From Lasiodiplodia sp. COLG20 (lineage: Eukaryota > Ascomycota > Dothideomycetes > Botryosphaeriales > Botryosphaeriaceae), in NCBI GenBank assembly GCA_009801085.1, contig VNWV01000012.1, positions 186,001 to 250,000 of the forward strand: a stretch of 64,000 bases of DNA, read 5' to 3'. Position numbers and translations under genes: made by a program. Below the pieces are notes generated by a model. That model was given only the letters and a program-made list of their open reading frames with translations. It ran no database searches and had not been told where the DNA came from. This document shows, piece after piece, positions 10,996-23,292 of this stretch; the stretch's first letter is position 1; the number at the start of each line of letters is the position of its first letter.

Positions 10996-11731
10996 ATGTC
11001 TTGGGCCGAGTGCTCCACAGAACCCCAGGGAAGGGAAGTTCGGTGGAGACAGGTGCCGGATAATGATCGCCAGGTCACGGTAGGGATTGCCAGTTAGAAA
11101 TTCCAGGGGAACGGTCCAGCCGGGAGCTTTGCGAGTAAGAAGTGGGAATACATCCAATCCAGCGAATCTGCAACTTCCTCTCCCACGACCAGCATTTTCG
11201 ACCTTGGCGGACACGACAAAACCCAAATCCTGCGCACCAATACCTCGTCTTCAGATTCGCTTCCTCGCTCACTTTCGGCCAGTGCCTCCGACGTGACTTC
11301 CAATACTGGCCGCACAGAGCTCTCCCAAAGCCTTGCGACGCGCTTCGCCAATGTCGGACCTCTAGCATAGTGTTCATCAGATCGCGACATCGATGATGGC
11401 GAAATTGGAGATGTAGACTCGACTTCAGGCTCGTGGCCAAGACATTCCCCAAATCTTGACAGCTACAGGGTTGCCGGAAAGGTTCCATCTGATGTCCCCG
11501 AGGAAGACGTTCCATCTGATGTACCAGAGGAAGATGAGGATGACGATTCATCACTTTCCGTTTCCGGGGATGCGACACCCTTCGCAAATACGAGCCTCGA
11601 AGATGGAATCGGCGAGCGAATTCTGGCAGTGAGGAAGAAATGGATTGTTGCAGCATACATGAGGGAGTTCTACATTCTCTTGGGCTATTCCTCAAGGTCC
11701 ACGGATGGATCCAGTGAGAACACTTCCTCGT

Positions 11732-11766
<35 letters not shown>

Positions 11767-12942
11767 TTCCAATGGTTCAGTGCAGGCAGCACCAGGGCCA
11801 GAGTCAGGTATACAGACATATGTTGTTGCTGTGAGCCCACGGGATCAAAGAAGTGCCTTACGAAAAGGAAAGAAGCGCGCCAGACGCACACCTGACTCTG
11901 AAGACGGGGATCAGGAATAAGACGACACTAGGAAGCATGGACATGAATCTTCGAGTCTTTCAGCCGCCAAAGCTCGGAGAAGATTTGCTTGCCCCTATGC
12001 CAAGAGATTCGGGCGGTCTCCAGAAACTCCACAGGCTTGCGTCCACCCTGGCTTCGATGGAATTCACAGGCTGAAGTAAGTTTATCAGTATCGGAAAATT
12101 GGAAGATCAAAACCATTGACATTCCACAAATCAGAGGCAAATCAGGACACCTTGAACGCGATCATGTACTTGCAGACATCCATTGTCCGGATTGCTTCAA
12201 GGAGTTCAAAAGGCCAAGAGACCTCATAGACCACAGTCGCGCGCAAGGTCCAAGTAGCTGCCCAGGTTTTGGATCGATTCCAATCATGAAAATGGTCCGC
12301 GAGAAGTTTGACGCTATTCAAGCCATCAACGGAAAACCACCGCAGAGCATGTCCCAGGAGCACCAGTGGAAGAAAATCTAGCGCATCATCTTCTCCAATG
12401 ATGAGGAGGCTTTAACGAACATACCCTCGCCGTGTAAGTTTAAGCATATTTCTGGATCAATTGATTTGTTCGCGCTCATTTTTTCCTTTGACATCGATGC
12501 TCTGACTGTTGGTGCCTCTTCTGATGACCAAGTAAACCAATACGAGCGCTACATGCGAGCGGCGTAGCCCGCACTTGTTCAAACACGCGTTGAAGCTGCG
12601 CTGGATATGGAATCTGCCGCGGCCACGGTCCAGAAACTTCTCGGTGGAATTCACGACGTGGTACGCTCCTGCCAGGAAGAGATCATGAGAAATTTCCGAT
12701 CCGAGCGAGTAATACCTGTTCCGGATGCCTTCCAGCACACTACGACAACAGAGCATGACTCCCCCATTGCCACTTGCATACCGCCGGCGCTGGAGGCAGA
12801 GATAAGAGGCATGGTCGCACAAGAACGCATTCGTGCCAGCCAGAGCCAGTCCGCCGAGCAACAGCATGCTGTCGGAGAACGTCAATTTACCTCACTACAT
12901 ATCTCGTTACTATGCCCGTCTCTTCAACCAGCTAAGAAGTAG
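10996..12942 (+). pseudogene. Decayed C2H2 zinc-finger protein gene
   Basis: A remnant of a fungal zinc-finger family with the 'FACP..KR...HPGFD.IHRLK...' signature. From the ATG at 10996 the frame encodes a Ser-rich disordered region, then a conserved-looking block (RKKWIVAAYMREFYILLGY). After the CT repeat at 11736-11763 the frame shifts by one and continues with KARRRFACPYAKRFGRSP and HPGFDGIHRLK. A clean intron at 12076-12134 leads to HCPDCFKEFKRPRDLIDHSR and QEHQWKKI, then IFSNDE and IPSP. Later, NQYERYMRAA and a helical C-terminus are still readable. Stops lie at 11095, 11368, 11918, 12379 and 12565. Splice sites and codon sense survive, so inactivation looks fairly recent. A sequencing error could explain the frameshift but not all five stops. 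Confidence 0.8.
11736..11763. repeat. (TC)14 microsatellite
   Basis: A pure 28-base TC run inside the decayed zinc-finger gene, exactly where the readable frame changes. Slippage here is the simplest cause of the frameshift. Confidence 0.95.
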
Positions 12943-15900
12943 ATATGTGGAAAGAGCACAAGTAATCTTAATTTTTTGCCAAGTGGGATCATAAAAGGTG
13001 CATTGGTGCCAGCGTTTCCACCAAATAGGTATTCCTCGTCATTTACTGGAGACTTCATATTGCGTCTGTTGTTATCATTATGTCTTCCTTTATTTTTATT
13101 TTTGTTGAACAGTGCAAAGTTATTGAATTGCACACTGCTGAAGAGCAGAATGCAGCAGAAACTACCTGATTATATACACGAATTGTCTGCTGTGATGTCA
13201 TAAAGTAACCTGACTGGATCATGCTTTTGTGGTGAAACCTGCAGGGTATCTGCCTTGGTGTTGAAGAAAGGACACGAGATATACGGCAAATAAACGCGGC
13301 AGCAAAAAGTAAAGCACAGAAGTCTGACAATATTTTTTTTTTTTTTGCGTTGCAGTTCGCAGCCTCGAGTGCACACTCATCTCCGGCGCTGCCTGCAATG
13401 AGACCAGAGACTACTGAAAGACTTTCCGTCGGACGGACGAGAACCTGCGAAAATGGATTCTGCTAGAGATGCGGAAGAGGTTTGATACTTGAGAAGCTAT
13501 TATGATCATTAACTATGTCCTAGGGTTTCTGGTGGCGCAATGTGCCGGTCATCTCCCGTCCGAGGATTGACGTCATAACAAGGCTGCGTTAGAATTATAC
13601 GGAGACAGCGTGGCATATTCGCTTGTGGTATATGCAGAGTTAGCTATTCCATCCGGTGGGGAACACTGTTCAGAGCGCGTGGGTATCAGGGAGGGAGGTC
13701 TCCATAATTCTGCAAAATATGAACTCTGTGTCTGAAACTGGTTTCGGGTTCTTTCATTTGCTCGAGTAATGTGTTCAGCCATTATGCACAATGACATACA
13801 CGATCCCATCGAGGGTCTTTGCAAGGACTGTATTTCATAGCTGACAGTTAGACGCAGCTATCTGATCAACTGACAGAAACATATAAGCCGTTAGCAAGTC
13901 AAGTATTCAGTTCAGCTGGGCGGACTCGCCGACAGGATTATGTGATCACATTGGCTGTTAGAGTTGCACGTAAGCGTACCCAAATTTCTTGCCAGCATAC
14001 CCCACAGCAGCGGCTCACTTCAACAAGTTTTATGGAATACTCTCAACAAAATGCTAGAACGACGTAAGAAAAGCAGAATATCATGCAAGATGATGCACTC
14101 TTCCACGACACCGCTGCCTGTTTGCTGTTCTTCACATGCGCGCCGTCAGCCGGCTTCACCTTTACCCCGCTCCGGATCCGGAAATTTCGGTGCAGCCAAT
14201 CAGGCTCCGGCCCCCCTCTTCGCCAGGTACACCCTGCGGGAGAGCAGCGGCTCAACCACGTTTCCCACGGATGAGAATAGTAAGCAGCAGGCTAAACACA
14301 GCCTCAAAGGATCCATTGGACTTCAGCTCGACATCGGTCTAAAAGCGAAAGCTGCTGCGAATAGCGCAGAAGAGTGTTGAAAGTAAAAAACAAGAGAGCA
14401 AGGCCAATGCATTCCGCACCAATCACGGATTTCCAAAACGGCCGTGGACTTCGTATCCGTAGCTCTCGGTACCGTAGGTCCTCAGGTCCAATCGATTCGA
14501 CCTTTCCGTGTACCCGAGGCCCAGGTACACGGATCCCCCCGTCGGCGGCGCTAATCACTGCGCCCGCTCGCACGCACCTCTTCTCTCTCGAAACTTATTC
14601 CCTTTTCGCTTGCTTTCGCGTGTTCGTTTACAACAAGTTGCGCCGAACTGAAACACCGGGGTTCTGTGTGGAAGGCTCCCACGCTCGGTACCATGGGATC
14701 AAATTTCTTTTTTTAGTGTCTCGTTAACGTGCTGCCACCGCGTGCGCGCGCGCAACACTAAGATCACTGCCGGTGATCAACCGCGAGAGTTATCCTTTCG
14801 TAGGGAAACAAGTGGAAGTTCCGAACCGGGGATCGACGGCGGAAGGACGCGGGTGTCCGACGATCTTGCTCTGCGGGAATCTCGAAAAGGTGAATGGTAG
14901 TTGTGTGTGACGATTGCGTCAGTGATGACAGATGCTGATCGGTGTGGGGTTCCATTCCAGAACTTTTTTTTGTCGGTGAGTACACGGACAGTAGTGCTGT
15001 TTGATCGTGCGTCAGGAACCAACCGTGGTTTATCGCTCACCCAATAGTGGCTGTGTCAGACGGGAAGGTTAGTCAGGCAACATGCGGTTTTGGCGTTGGG
15101 CAGCGGTGAGAGCGAGAAAATGATCAGAATGATTTGAATTCTTCAATTGATGTATGCAAAGACCGTTAGAATCGTTAACAACAAGAGCAGGTACACCCAT
15201 CACCACATCTGTAGCAGCCGTGCATCGATACTGACTCCTTGCCGATCAATGATCTCCCTTTCCGGCCCGGGCCCGACTCCACACGCATACAAACGGGCTA
15301 AGCCGTGCATAACGATGCGCAACCTCTCAGTCAGCTGCGACTTCCTCCTCGCATTCATCCACACCTCTTCCATCTCCCTTAACGTTCTTCCTCCTCGTGA
15401 CATTCATGAGTCGTATCTGGTGACATACAGTGCACCCTTACAAAATAAAAAAAGGGGGGAGGCGTATGGAAGCGAAGTAAAGACAAGAAATCTCCGGACG
15501 CCTCGTTGCGCCACCACATGCTGTGCAACGTAAGACCGGACATGTCCGCGTCACCGGATAAGATTGATTTGCTTTTTTTCTTCGTTCTCGCCTTCGACAC
15601 CGGTGCGGCTCTTTCGGGCACACCGACTCGGCCGCAGCCCCCGTAGTTGCATCTCGTCCCGTGTCATCGTCGTCATCCGAGTTTTTAAGATGTCTCGCGG
15701 AAAGCAGCGGGAGCCGGCTCCGGTGATGGGGGTTCGTCCGGACTTTTTTCTTGCAATGCAACAAAAAGTGATTTGCAATGCATGCTGAGCAACAGGTCCC
15801 GCAGGGGCGGCACGCGAGAGAATTGGGTCGTGAGGGTCGCACAGCCGCATCCATCCCTTGCGCAGGACCCGTACCCGGGCATCCGACACCACCCCTCTCC

Positions 15901-16055
15901 CCGACGTCTGTTTGAGCATGCAGGAAGCCGCTGCCTCCGTCCGTCGAACTGCCCACGGGTGCGAGCAGCCATTCCATTTTTTCCCTCCGCACCCAGCTCT
16001 TCCGAGTTCAATAGACAAGAATAGAAATGATCTTCGTCTCTTTCTCCACCCCCAC
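12943..16055. other. 3.1-kb stretch without a recognisable gene
   Basis: Open frames here are short, overlap on both strands and show no family features. AT-rich tracts occur near 12950-13350, and an A/T homopolymer lies near 13330-13345. The part nearest 16055 is the 3' flank of the redox gene on the minus strand. A TATA-like ACATATAAG lies near 13880, but no convincing gene follows it. Confidence 0.5.
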
Positions 16056-16985
16056 TCAATCATCGTCGATCTCCAAAATTTTCCGCAGCGTCGCCACCTC
16101 GACGTGGTCGCGATAGTTGCGCATGCGATGGCACCAGATGACCTCGCCGTCCTCGAACAAGAAGTCGCCGCCGATCTGCAGCCAGCTGCCGGAGCGCATG
16201 GCCTTGCGCACGCCCTGGCGGCGGGTCTGCTGGCCAACCTGCTTGAGCTGGCCGGCGATCCACGCGGGCGGGGCGATGTCCTTCATGTACTCAGGGCGGC
16301 GGTTGCCCATGTCGAAGGAGATGGACATGCCCAGCGCGCGGTACAGCGAGCGCGTCGGGTCGGCGAAGATGGGGAACGGGCAGCCCGTGTACTCCTTGTA
16401 GGCCGGGATCATGCTCGGCGCGCCGCAGCCGATGATGATGATATTGGTCGGCGTCGGCATGGTGAAGTAGGTTTGCGGGTCAATTGACTTGGTCAAGGCC
16501 TTGAGGTAGGCTTGGCAGGCCTGTCATGGGCGTTAGAGATGGGTGTGGGTTGATATGGTGGAATGAGCACGTACGCCGCAGTAGAAGTGCCGCACGAAGA
16601 GCACCAATTGGCGCTGTCCGATGGCCATGTCACCTTGGAAAAAGCTCTTGAATGGCTTGCCAATGCCTTGGCTGTCGTAAATAACGATCTCGCCGGCTTC
16701 TTCGAGGGTCTTTTTGCTTGGGCAGTCGTCGGAAACGTTTACGTCCTCGCGAAGCTGGGTAAAATAGTCCTCGGCATCGAAATAGCAGGATCCGTAGACA
16801 GAATTGTTGCGGGCATCATGGCAATGGTCAAATGACGAGAGACTGGAGACATTGGTGCTAACAGTGCCATTGGAGCTCTGGGAAGACCTGGTAGAAGTGG
16901 TGGGAGAGGAAGCCTCAGTCATTTCAGAGCTGGAGAGTGAGTTCTGCCGCACATTGCGGAGCCTTTGGAGCTTGCGGAGAGGCAT
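16056..16985 (-). CDS. AhpC/TSA-type (PRXL2-like) thioredoxin-fold protein
   Basis: A 291-residue protein of the AhpC/TSA_2 (PRXL2/AAED1) group, thioredoxin-fold proteins related to peroxiredoxins. Exons are 16985-16575 and 16520-16056, with a 54-nt intron (GTACGT...GACAG). The junction creates the redox motif FVRHFYCGACQAYL, with a CxxC pair. After a Ser/Thr-rich N-terminus, the fold is seen as EAGEIVIYDSQG, then NIIIIGCGAPSMI, FPIFADPTRSLYRALGM, and a C-terminal GDFLFEDGEVIWCHRMRNYRDHV. These are the usual landmarks of the family, whose members have antioxidant or lipid-linked reductase roles. The exact substrate is unknown. The gene stands alone, with 2 kb of non-coding DNA upstream. Confidence 0.85.
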
Positions 16986-19109
16986 CTGGATGAGACGGGG
17001 AGGAATATTTGGGGGAGGCCGGTGGATGCAGACAGTGAAGGCCTGCCGGCGAGGTGATTAAAAAAGAAAACGGACGTGCAGGTAGCACCGAGGACAGGGA
17101 TGTAGGGCGGAGATGGTGCAGCACAGGGAGAATTTGGAAGGTAAGGAGGAGCAGTGTGAAGAAACAGGAGGGTCGATGGGCGATTTAGCAGTGGATAGCT
17201 GAGGCCGGGGGCTTACGACTTGCTTGAACGGGAGGGATCTCCAGGGCTGCAGGCCCCAGCCGAGGCCGCGTGCTGAAGCCATTGATTTGCGATTGCGAAA
17301 TTCGTCCATGGCCGGGGCGCCAATCGGTGGGGCGCAGAGCGCTATCGGACGATGCTGCAACGCAAGCTATGCGCCTGGAACCCTGAGTGGCGGCCTCTGA
17401 CAGCCCAGGGTCGTCTGGGCTGGGTCGCGGGGCCGCGGTCCCAAGAGCTGAAGCGACCAGTGGCCGCAGACTTCCCGTCTGACGCGGAGGCACCGGCCGC
17501 CACCGCAGCAGGATACGGACACGCGCAAAGCAGTGGCAGTGAGCGGAAGGGCTGTGATTCGGCAGATAGCGCTGGGACGGCGGGCCGCAGGGGACCCCTT
17601 GTGCCCGCGCGACCTGCCGATCGAGCGCACGCGCCAGCCTTTTTTTCTACTCTTGCCTCACCACCACCCTGCTTCCAATCCCGACCCTTATCCCTAGTCA
17701 CTTGACCTGCCGTTGCGCAAGGCACTCGACTCGACGGCCATGCACCCACCGGAGCCCCCACTGCTTTAGAAAATACAATATTTTCCGCGCGCATGCTCCA
17801 ATCAGCGCCCTCCCGCCGCGCCGGCGCCCCGACGGAAGCGCCTACATTACCCGCCGTCTGCGCCATCTACCCCACCACTCGCCCGGCCGTGGCCTGGCCT
17901 TGTCTAGCAAAAGGTTACTTTTCCTGACTGCATCTGAGAAGATCGCAGTCATCGCCTGCCGTAAGGTCGCCACTGCACTAAATCTGGTGCGGCTGAGTGA
18001 GTTGCATTTACCAAAGTCGCACACATGCGACGCACTTCATCCGAGGCGCTCCCAAGTAGCGCCTGCGATAGTGCTTGACCCGCCTGACTTCCCAGCCTTG
18101 TCACGACGGCAGCCATTTTGGCGCCAGTGACAAAATCGGAAAATGATGGCCAGTGAAGCGGCTAGAAGGCTCATAGGCCCATACCTTTCCCGCAGTATCC
18201 GGGATAGCCGATTTCTATAGCAACAAGCTATAGCTTTGCATAGGATCGGCATACCGCCGATGACACCACCTCGCATGCCAAAAGTTGCGAGCAACGTGCG
18301 TGTTGATCGGAGCATTAACGGCGGTACGCTACCTTATAGTCAGGACCCTGATTCTGATAAAATCTCTTGCACAACATCAACGTCAACGTCATTCCTTCGT
18401 CCAATACTCGTACACAGCAAAACCAATCCCAAATACGTCATGAGCTAACCCGCGCCATGACATCGAAGCTTGGACGCAACCCGTGCCCGCTAACCCATCA
18501 CACCAAAGATCATCACTTGAGCGTGCTGCCCACTCCGCACCAAACACGGGCCTTCGAGGGAGCCCAGCAGCGCCGAACACATCATCGCTAGCACGGACGC
18601 AACTCTGTTGCAGATCTGCGGACAAGCTTGCGATCAAGAATACACTTGTCTCCCCCACAATCTGAAACAGACATGGCCGCCTGAGCTGTCGCAACGTCAT
18701 ACCGATGCCAACCACCAGGAACATCGTTGTCGCGATCCCGACGGCTGACAGGGTCCAGGTATTCTCGAAGCCAAGATATATCGTCGATTGCCTAGACTCT
18801 CTCGCAGCCCAAGTACGCGGGCGGGCCACTGGTTGGTGCGGCTTAAAAGGGAATTTTATGGCGCTCCATCGTGCTGGGACCTTGCGTTTGTACTATTGCA
18901 ACAAGTGCTACACCAGGGGAAGAATCAGCAAAGACCATCCGGGGAATTTAGTGGTGTTCGATCATCGCTTTCAGCTCTACAAGGCCAACAGTGCCACGAT
19001 GGAGTGACGTGACTACCCTAACTCAAAAGGGCAAGTATTCTCTTCAAAGAATTATATCTTTACTTTTCTCTTTAAAATGTTTATTCTACCCCCCTTTTCA
19101 TTTCTTCAT
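16986..19109. other. 2.1-kb stretch without a recognisable gene
   Basis: Only overlapping GC-rich open frames with no family features are present. The left part is probably promoter and leader of the redox gene at 16985. A hydrophobic minus-strand frame at 18389-18829 has no ATG start and I do not support it as a gene. Confidence 0.5.
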
Positions 19110-21754
19110 TCAAGCCGTCAAAACCGTCCCATTCTCCTTCTTCACAAAGTCGAAAAGTCCCTGCAACAGCTCCTGCTCGCCATCCCTCAATGGCCACCTC
19201 ACGAACACACCCGGCTTGCCCCACGGCGCATCCACTACAATCGTCTTCCCAGGCTCGAACAGCTCGCCCGTCCAAAGGTGCTTGTACTGCACACCATCCA
19301 CAGCCACGCCTTCACTATCGATCTCAATCTGCGGCAGGTACACCGGCAAGCGCTGCGAGTAGATGTCGTAGACGGGCGCCACCAGCAACGCCTCGCCAAG
19401 CCAAAAGACCTCATCAACCACCGCAACAGCGATGCTATCCTTCGGCGCGTAGACAGCCGGGTGACGCAGCAACGGCCAGCCCCGCTGACGGTACTCCTCC
19501 AGAGCAGCCTTACGGTACGGCTTTACGCTAGCGAAGAGGCGCGCATTGTACGCATGATACGCGAGCGTACTGGTATTCGTATACGTCTGCGCGTTAACCT
19601 GGGGGATGTTGCCCTCGTGTGTGCGGAAAGCAGCGCCGCCAAAGGCGCCGACGGACTCGGCCCAGCGGCCCAGCAGGGCGGCGGAGCGCGTGATGTTGCC
19701 GACGGTGGCGAGGGTGTTGGTGTAGCCGCCGACGTCGGCGTGCGACTGGGCGAAGCCCGAGAAGCCGATGTGCAGCGCGCTGCTGACGGCGGCGCGCATG
19801 CCGTCCTCGCGCGTCGCGTCGATGTTCTGGTCGCCGACCCAGAAGAGGTTCGTGTGCGGCGACGAGAAGGTCGACGCGCTGCGGTGGAAGCCGATGGTGT
19901 CGTCGGCCACGCCCAGCTCCTCGACCGCCTCGCGCAGCAGCTTGGCCCACGCCGCCGGGTACGCGTTGTGGAAGAGGCGCGGCGAGACGGTGCCCGAGGA
20001 GATGCTGACGGTGGAATCGACGTCGAGGTACTCGCCGAAATCTTGCATGGCTGGTGGAGAAAAAGGGGGGCGTCAGTGAGTGTTTTTAGTAAGTGGTTGA
20101 TACAAAGGCGAGCTTACCTCCAGAAATAGGGACAGAGTAGTACTGCTGCTTGAACAAGTCTTTGAACCATTGGACGGTCGTCTCGTTCGAGAGGTCCAGC
20201 AAACCGGCATCGATGCCCGGCCCGCTGGTCAGCCTCCACGGCGAGCCATCGCCCGCCGTAGCATTCACCACGAAGCGGCCCTTAGCAGCCGCCTCCTCGT
20301 AGAACGACCGGTTGTGGCCCGACGACTTTGCGCTGACGTTCGCCAGGAACGTGTTGACGTAGCTCAGCGTCCTGACGCCGTACTCCTCTTGCAGGTGCGG
20401 CACCCAGTCGGCCCAGGTCGGGTAGAGCTCCGCGTCGGGCTCCCAGTTCCACCACAGCCGGCTGATGGAGATGTTGTACGCGCCGGCCTGCAAGCGGGTG
20501 CCGCTCCAGTCCTGCAGCCAGACGCCCACGAGCGGCATGTCCTGGGCCAGCGCCTCGCGCACGATGCGCTCCACCTTCTCCTGCCCGCCCTGGATGCCCA
20601 GGATGGCGCCGTCGAAGGCCCAGTCCGGCAGCGCCGGCTGCCGGCCCGTCACCTCGGTCAGCGCGCCCGTCGCCTCGAGCAGCTTGTTATTGCTACCACC
20701 ATCCTGCTCCCCCTCGCCCACGACGCCGACGAACCCGCTCACCGCCGCGCCCTCGTACAAAATCTCCACCACCTCCCCACTCCCCTCACTCCTATCCCCC
20801 ACAGCCGGCCACTCATCCGCGCGATCCACGAGGTCCACACCCGTCTCATTGCTCGCCAGGTCCCACAGCGAGAAGGCGGCGCCCTCGAGCACCAGCCAGC
20901 GGCCCAGGCTGGACACGAGCGACGCGACGGCCGTGTAGCTCGTCAGCGCCGACCCGCCCGCGAACGTGCCGGAAATGTCGCCGTCGTCGTTGAGGTACGA
21001 GGTGACGGGCTGCGCGCCGCGCCCCACGCCGCCCTCGCGCGTCCACACGGGGATGCGCCAGCCGCGCAGGTTGCCGAGCCCCGTCTGCTCGCCTAGGCCG
21101 TAGAAGGACTCGTTGCGGGGGGAGTGGTGGGCGAGGTGGATGTTTGAGGGGAGATGGTCGGTAGAGGAGGCGTCGTTGTTGGTTATGGCGGCGGAGAAGT
21201 GGAGGCGCGGGTGGGAGGAGGTCGTGGTGGTGGTGTTGGCGGTGAAGGTGAGCGTCCAGGCCCAGTCCGCGCATTGGGCTGGGGAGGAGTCGGTGAAGGC
21301 GCCGGAGAGGGTCAGGGCAGCGGAGGAGGAGGAAGCGGTGCCGTTGGTTTGGGTCACGGAGATGATGCTTGGGGAGGTGCAGCGCGAGGTGATGTTGGTC
21401 GTGATCTCGAAGTTGCCGGACGAGTCGGAGAAGTTGGTCAGGCCGGTGGAGGCGGAGATGAGGGGGTAGTCGGATGGAGCTGTGGAATCGTTTGGTTAGT
21501 CCCCCGATTCTTTTTGAGTTTGTGATTCTGTAGAGGCCTGTTGTTTGAGGGCTGCATGTTCACTCACTTTTCCACACCTCGGCTCCGGACTGCGTGTATA
21601 CATCGACGGAGGATGCGCCCTGGTCGACGAGGACCGAAAAGGCACCCAAAGAGTACGTATCCACGCTGTTCGCGGCCACAACGGGTACGAAGACGGCGGC
21701 AGCAGCAAGGGCCGCCGACGATGTCGTCGAGGGGCAGACGAGTGGGTGCTGCAT
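19110..21754 (-). CDS. Secreted GH31 glycosidase, sulfoquinovosidase-type
   Basis: A family-31 alpha-glycoside hydrolase of 829 residues. Exons are 21754-21568, 21479-20118 and 20050-19110. The start at 21754 gives a signal peptide (alanine/valine-rich core ending near VVAANS); an in-frame ATG 45 bases upstream is less likely. The catalytic nucleophile is the Asp of MQDFGEYL, formed at the last splice junction; the acid/base Asp lies in VGDQNIDATREDG, followed by SHADVGGYT and RTHEGN. GVWLQDWSG and, 20 residues on, SRLWWNW preserve the Gln, Arg and Trp (R-x-x-W) that grip the sulfonate in bacterial YihQ sulfoquinovosidases. That points to cleavage of sulfoquinovosyl glycosides from plant sulfolipid, rather than maltose. 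No other sulfoquinovose-pathway gene is visible nearby. Alternative: an alpha-glucosidase or xylosidase of the same family. Confidence 0.9.
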
Positions 21755-22938
21755 ACTGGCGTTGCCCAATGCTTTGCGAGACGACAGCGCGCAGCACAAG
21801 ATGAGGACACTTGAAAAATTGACTGACAGCAGAGCCGCCTTTCATATAGCCGCACGCCATCGCGGTGCTTCGGCGAAAAAGAATCATGTTTGGCACGCCT
21901 GTTCAAGCACGCCATACCGGATACCGGAGAGATGCCAATGGCTCGCGGAGCAGAACACTCGTTGCGGCAAGAAACAAACAAATACCGCGCCCCGGAGATA
22001 GCAACGAGGACGTTTGCCCCACCGCTGCGTTTTCTGGTCACCGCATTTGTGCGTGGTTCAGGTACCATCGAGGGTTAAAGGCGGGGTACGCTTGCCCCAG
22101 GCCCTGGATGACGTCATTTTCTCGGCTGTTGACGAGATTGGCCCGAGCAGGTGCTTGTTGATCGCGGGCCTTAAGCTTGGCCTGTACTTGTTGCAATCGA
22201 TTAAACGTATTCGTGTTCTGACCGTCAGGTAGGGAGGCTGCTGTCTAGATCCGCGTGTGCGGTGAAGCATGGTCCATGATCTATGGATTCGCGTTGCAAT
22301 GGAATACAAGAAGTCTCAAGGCAAAGTTTACAAAAATGCTAAACAGCGCAAGAGCAAAAAGTCCCGGAAGCTACATAACCCTGCCTCAAGTCAATAAGTG
22401 AGCATTATGAGCTCATGAGGAAGCTGTTCCTTGAAAATGGAGGGGGGAAAGAATGAAGGAGGATGATGATGGAGAAATTGGGAGCGGACGCGGATATAAT
22501 GATATTTTTTGATCCCCACCTAACAAGTTCAGAAATAAAATTAACTAGTGAAGCGATTGGTATGTCGTCTGTACGATAAGGCTGACGGTTTTTGGGTACA
22601 CGATAAGACCTATGGGGAAAGGGGAATGGCGGGGATGGTCGTCTGAGGGTACAGAGCCCTACCAATCAACTCTACCATTATTCTACTGTCAAATTAGATA
22701 TTCAGCACACCACTAATATCTGTAGGATGAGCTCGGGTGCGGATAAATTGTAAGCGCGCCCGGCGGGGTGGACCGGATCAGCCTCCCGAAGGATTCAAGT
22801 TACACAAGGCTGAGTAAGAGTCAGGCGCAGGGGCACAGTCGCAAGACTACATACATCTCACCAAGGTCCCGGGGACCGGATCTGCAGCGATCACACCCAC
22901 TTTCTTTTCCAGAAACATCTCAGGCAGGCATCGAAACC
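21755..22938. other. Intergenic region between the GH31 gene and the small membrane protein gene
   Basis: The first few hundred bases are the upstream region of the GH31 gene. I see no coding sequence with family features and no repeat. Confidence 0.5.
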
Positions 22939-23292
22939 ATGAGCGCAGCAATACAGCGACACCTTACCTCCAAGACTTTTCTCCCGAGAGAAGTCACGCG
23001 CACCTCAGGCGCTCAGCCGCGCTTACGTCTCGGCCAACAAATACTTCATTCGGCATTCTCAACCGGACGCATCCTTCGGAACAGAACCTCATTCACATCA
23101 AAGGAGCCGGGGCGTCATAGACAATCATCGAGCAACCCCGAGTATCCGGCTTTCAGCTTTGAAGCACTTGGCATCAGCAGGAACATGAAGACCGGCATCA
23201 TCGCTGTTCTATGTGTCTTTGGCACCATGGAGACTTGGTTTTACTCTCAGTGGGCATGGCGGTGGTGGAAGGGGAATGAAGAAGCGGAGTAG
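22939..23292 (+). CDS. Small single-helix protein, probably mitochondrial
   Basis: An uninterrupted frame of 117 residues from an ATG in good context (AACCATGAG). The N-terminal half is rich in Arg, Ser and Thr and lacks acidic residues, like a mitochondrial presequence. A single membrane helix follows near the C-terminus (GIIAVLCVFGTMETWFY), then a Trp-rich end (QWAWRWWKG) and an acidic tail. Small inner-membrane proteins of this shape are common in fungal mitochondria, but I cannot name the family. The frame is open upstream without an ATG, which suggests leader sequence. Confidence 0.6.
   Translation: MSAAIQRHLTSKTFLPREVTRTSGAQPRLRLGQQILHSAFSTGRILRNRTSFTSKEPGRHRQSSSNPEYPAFSFEALGISRNMKTGIIAVLCVFGTMETWFYSQWAWRWWKGNEEAE

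Noticed and set aside
15438..16237. Minus-strand frames of 184 and 228 codons near the redox gene
   Set aside because: One overlaps the real redox gene in another frame; the other is its 3' flank. Neither has family features.
18389..18829. Hydrophobic 146-codon minus-strand frame
   Set aside because: It begins at GTG, has no ATG start, and the hydrophobic part is not followed by any recognisable domain.
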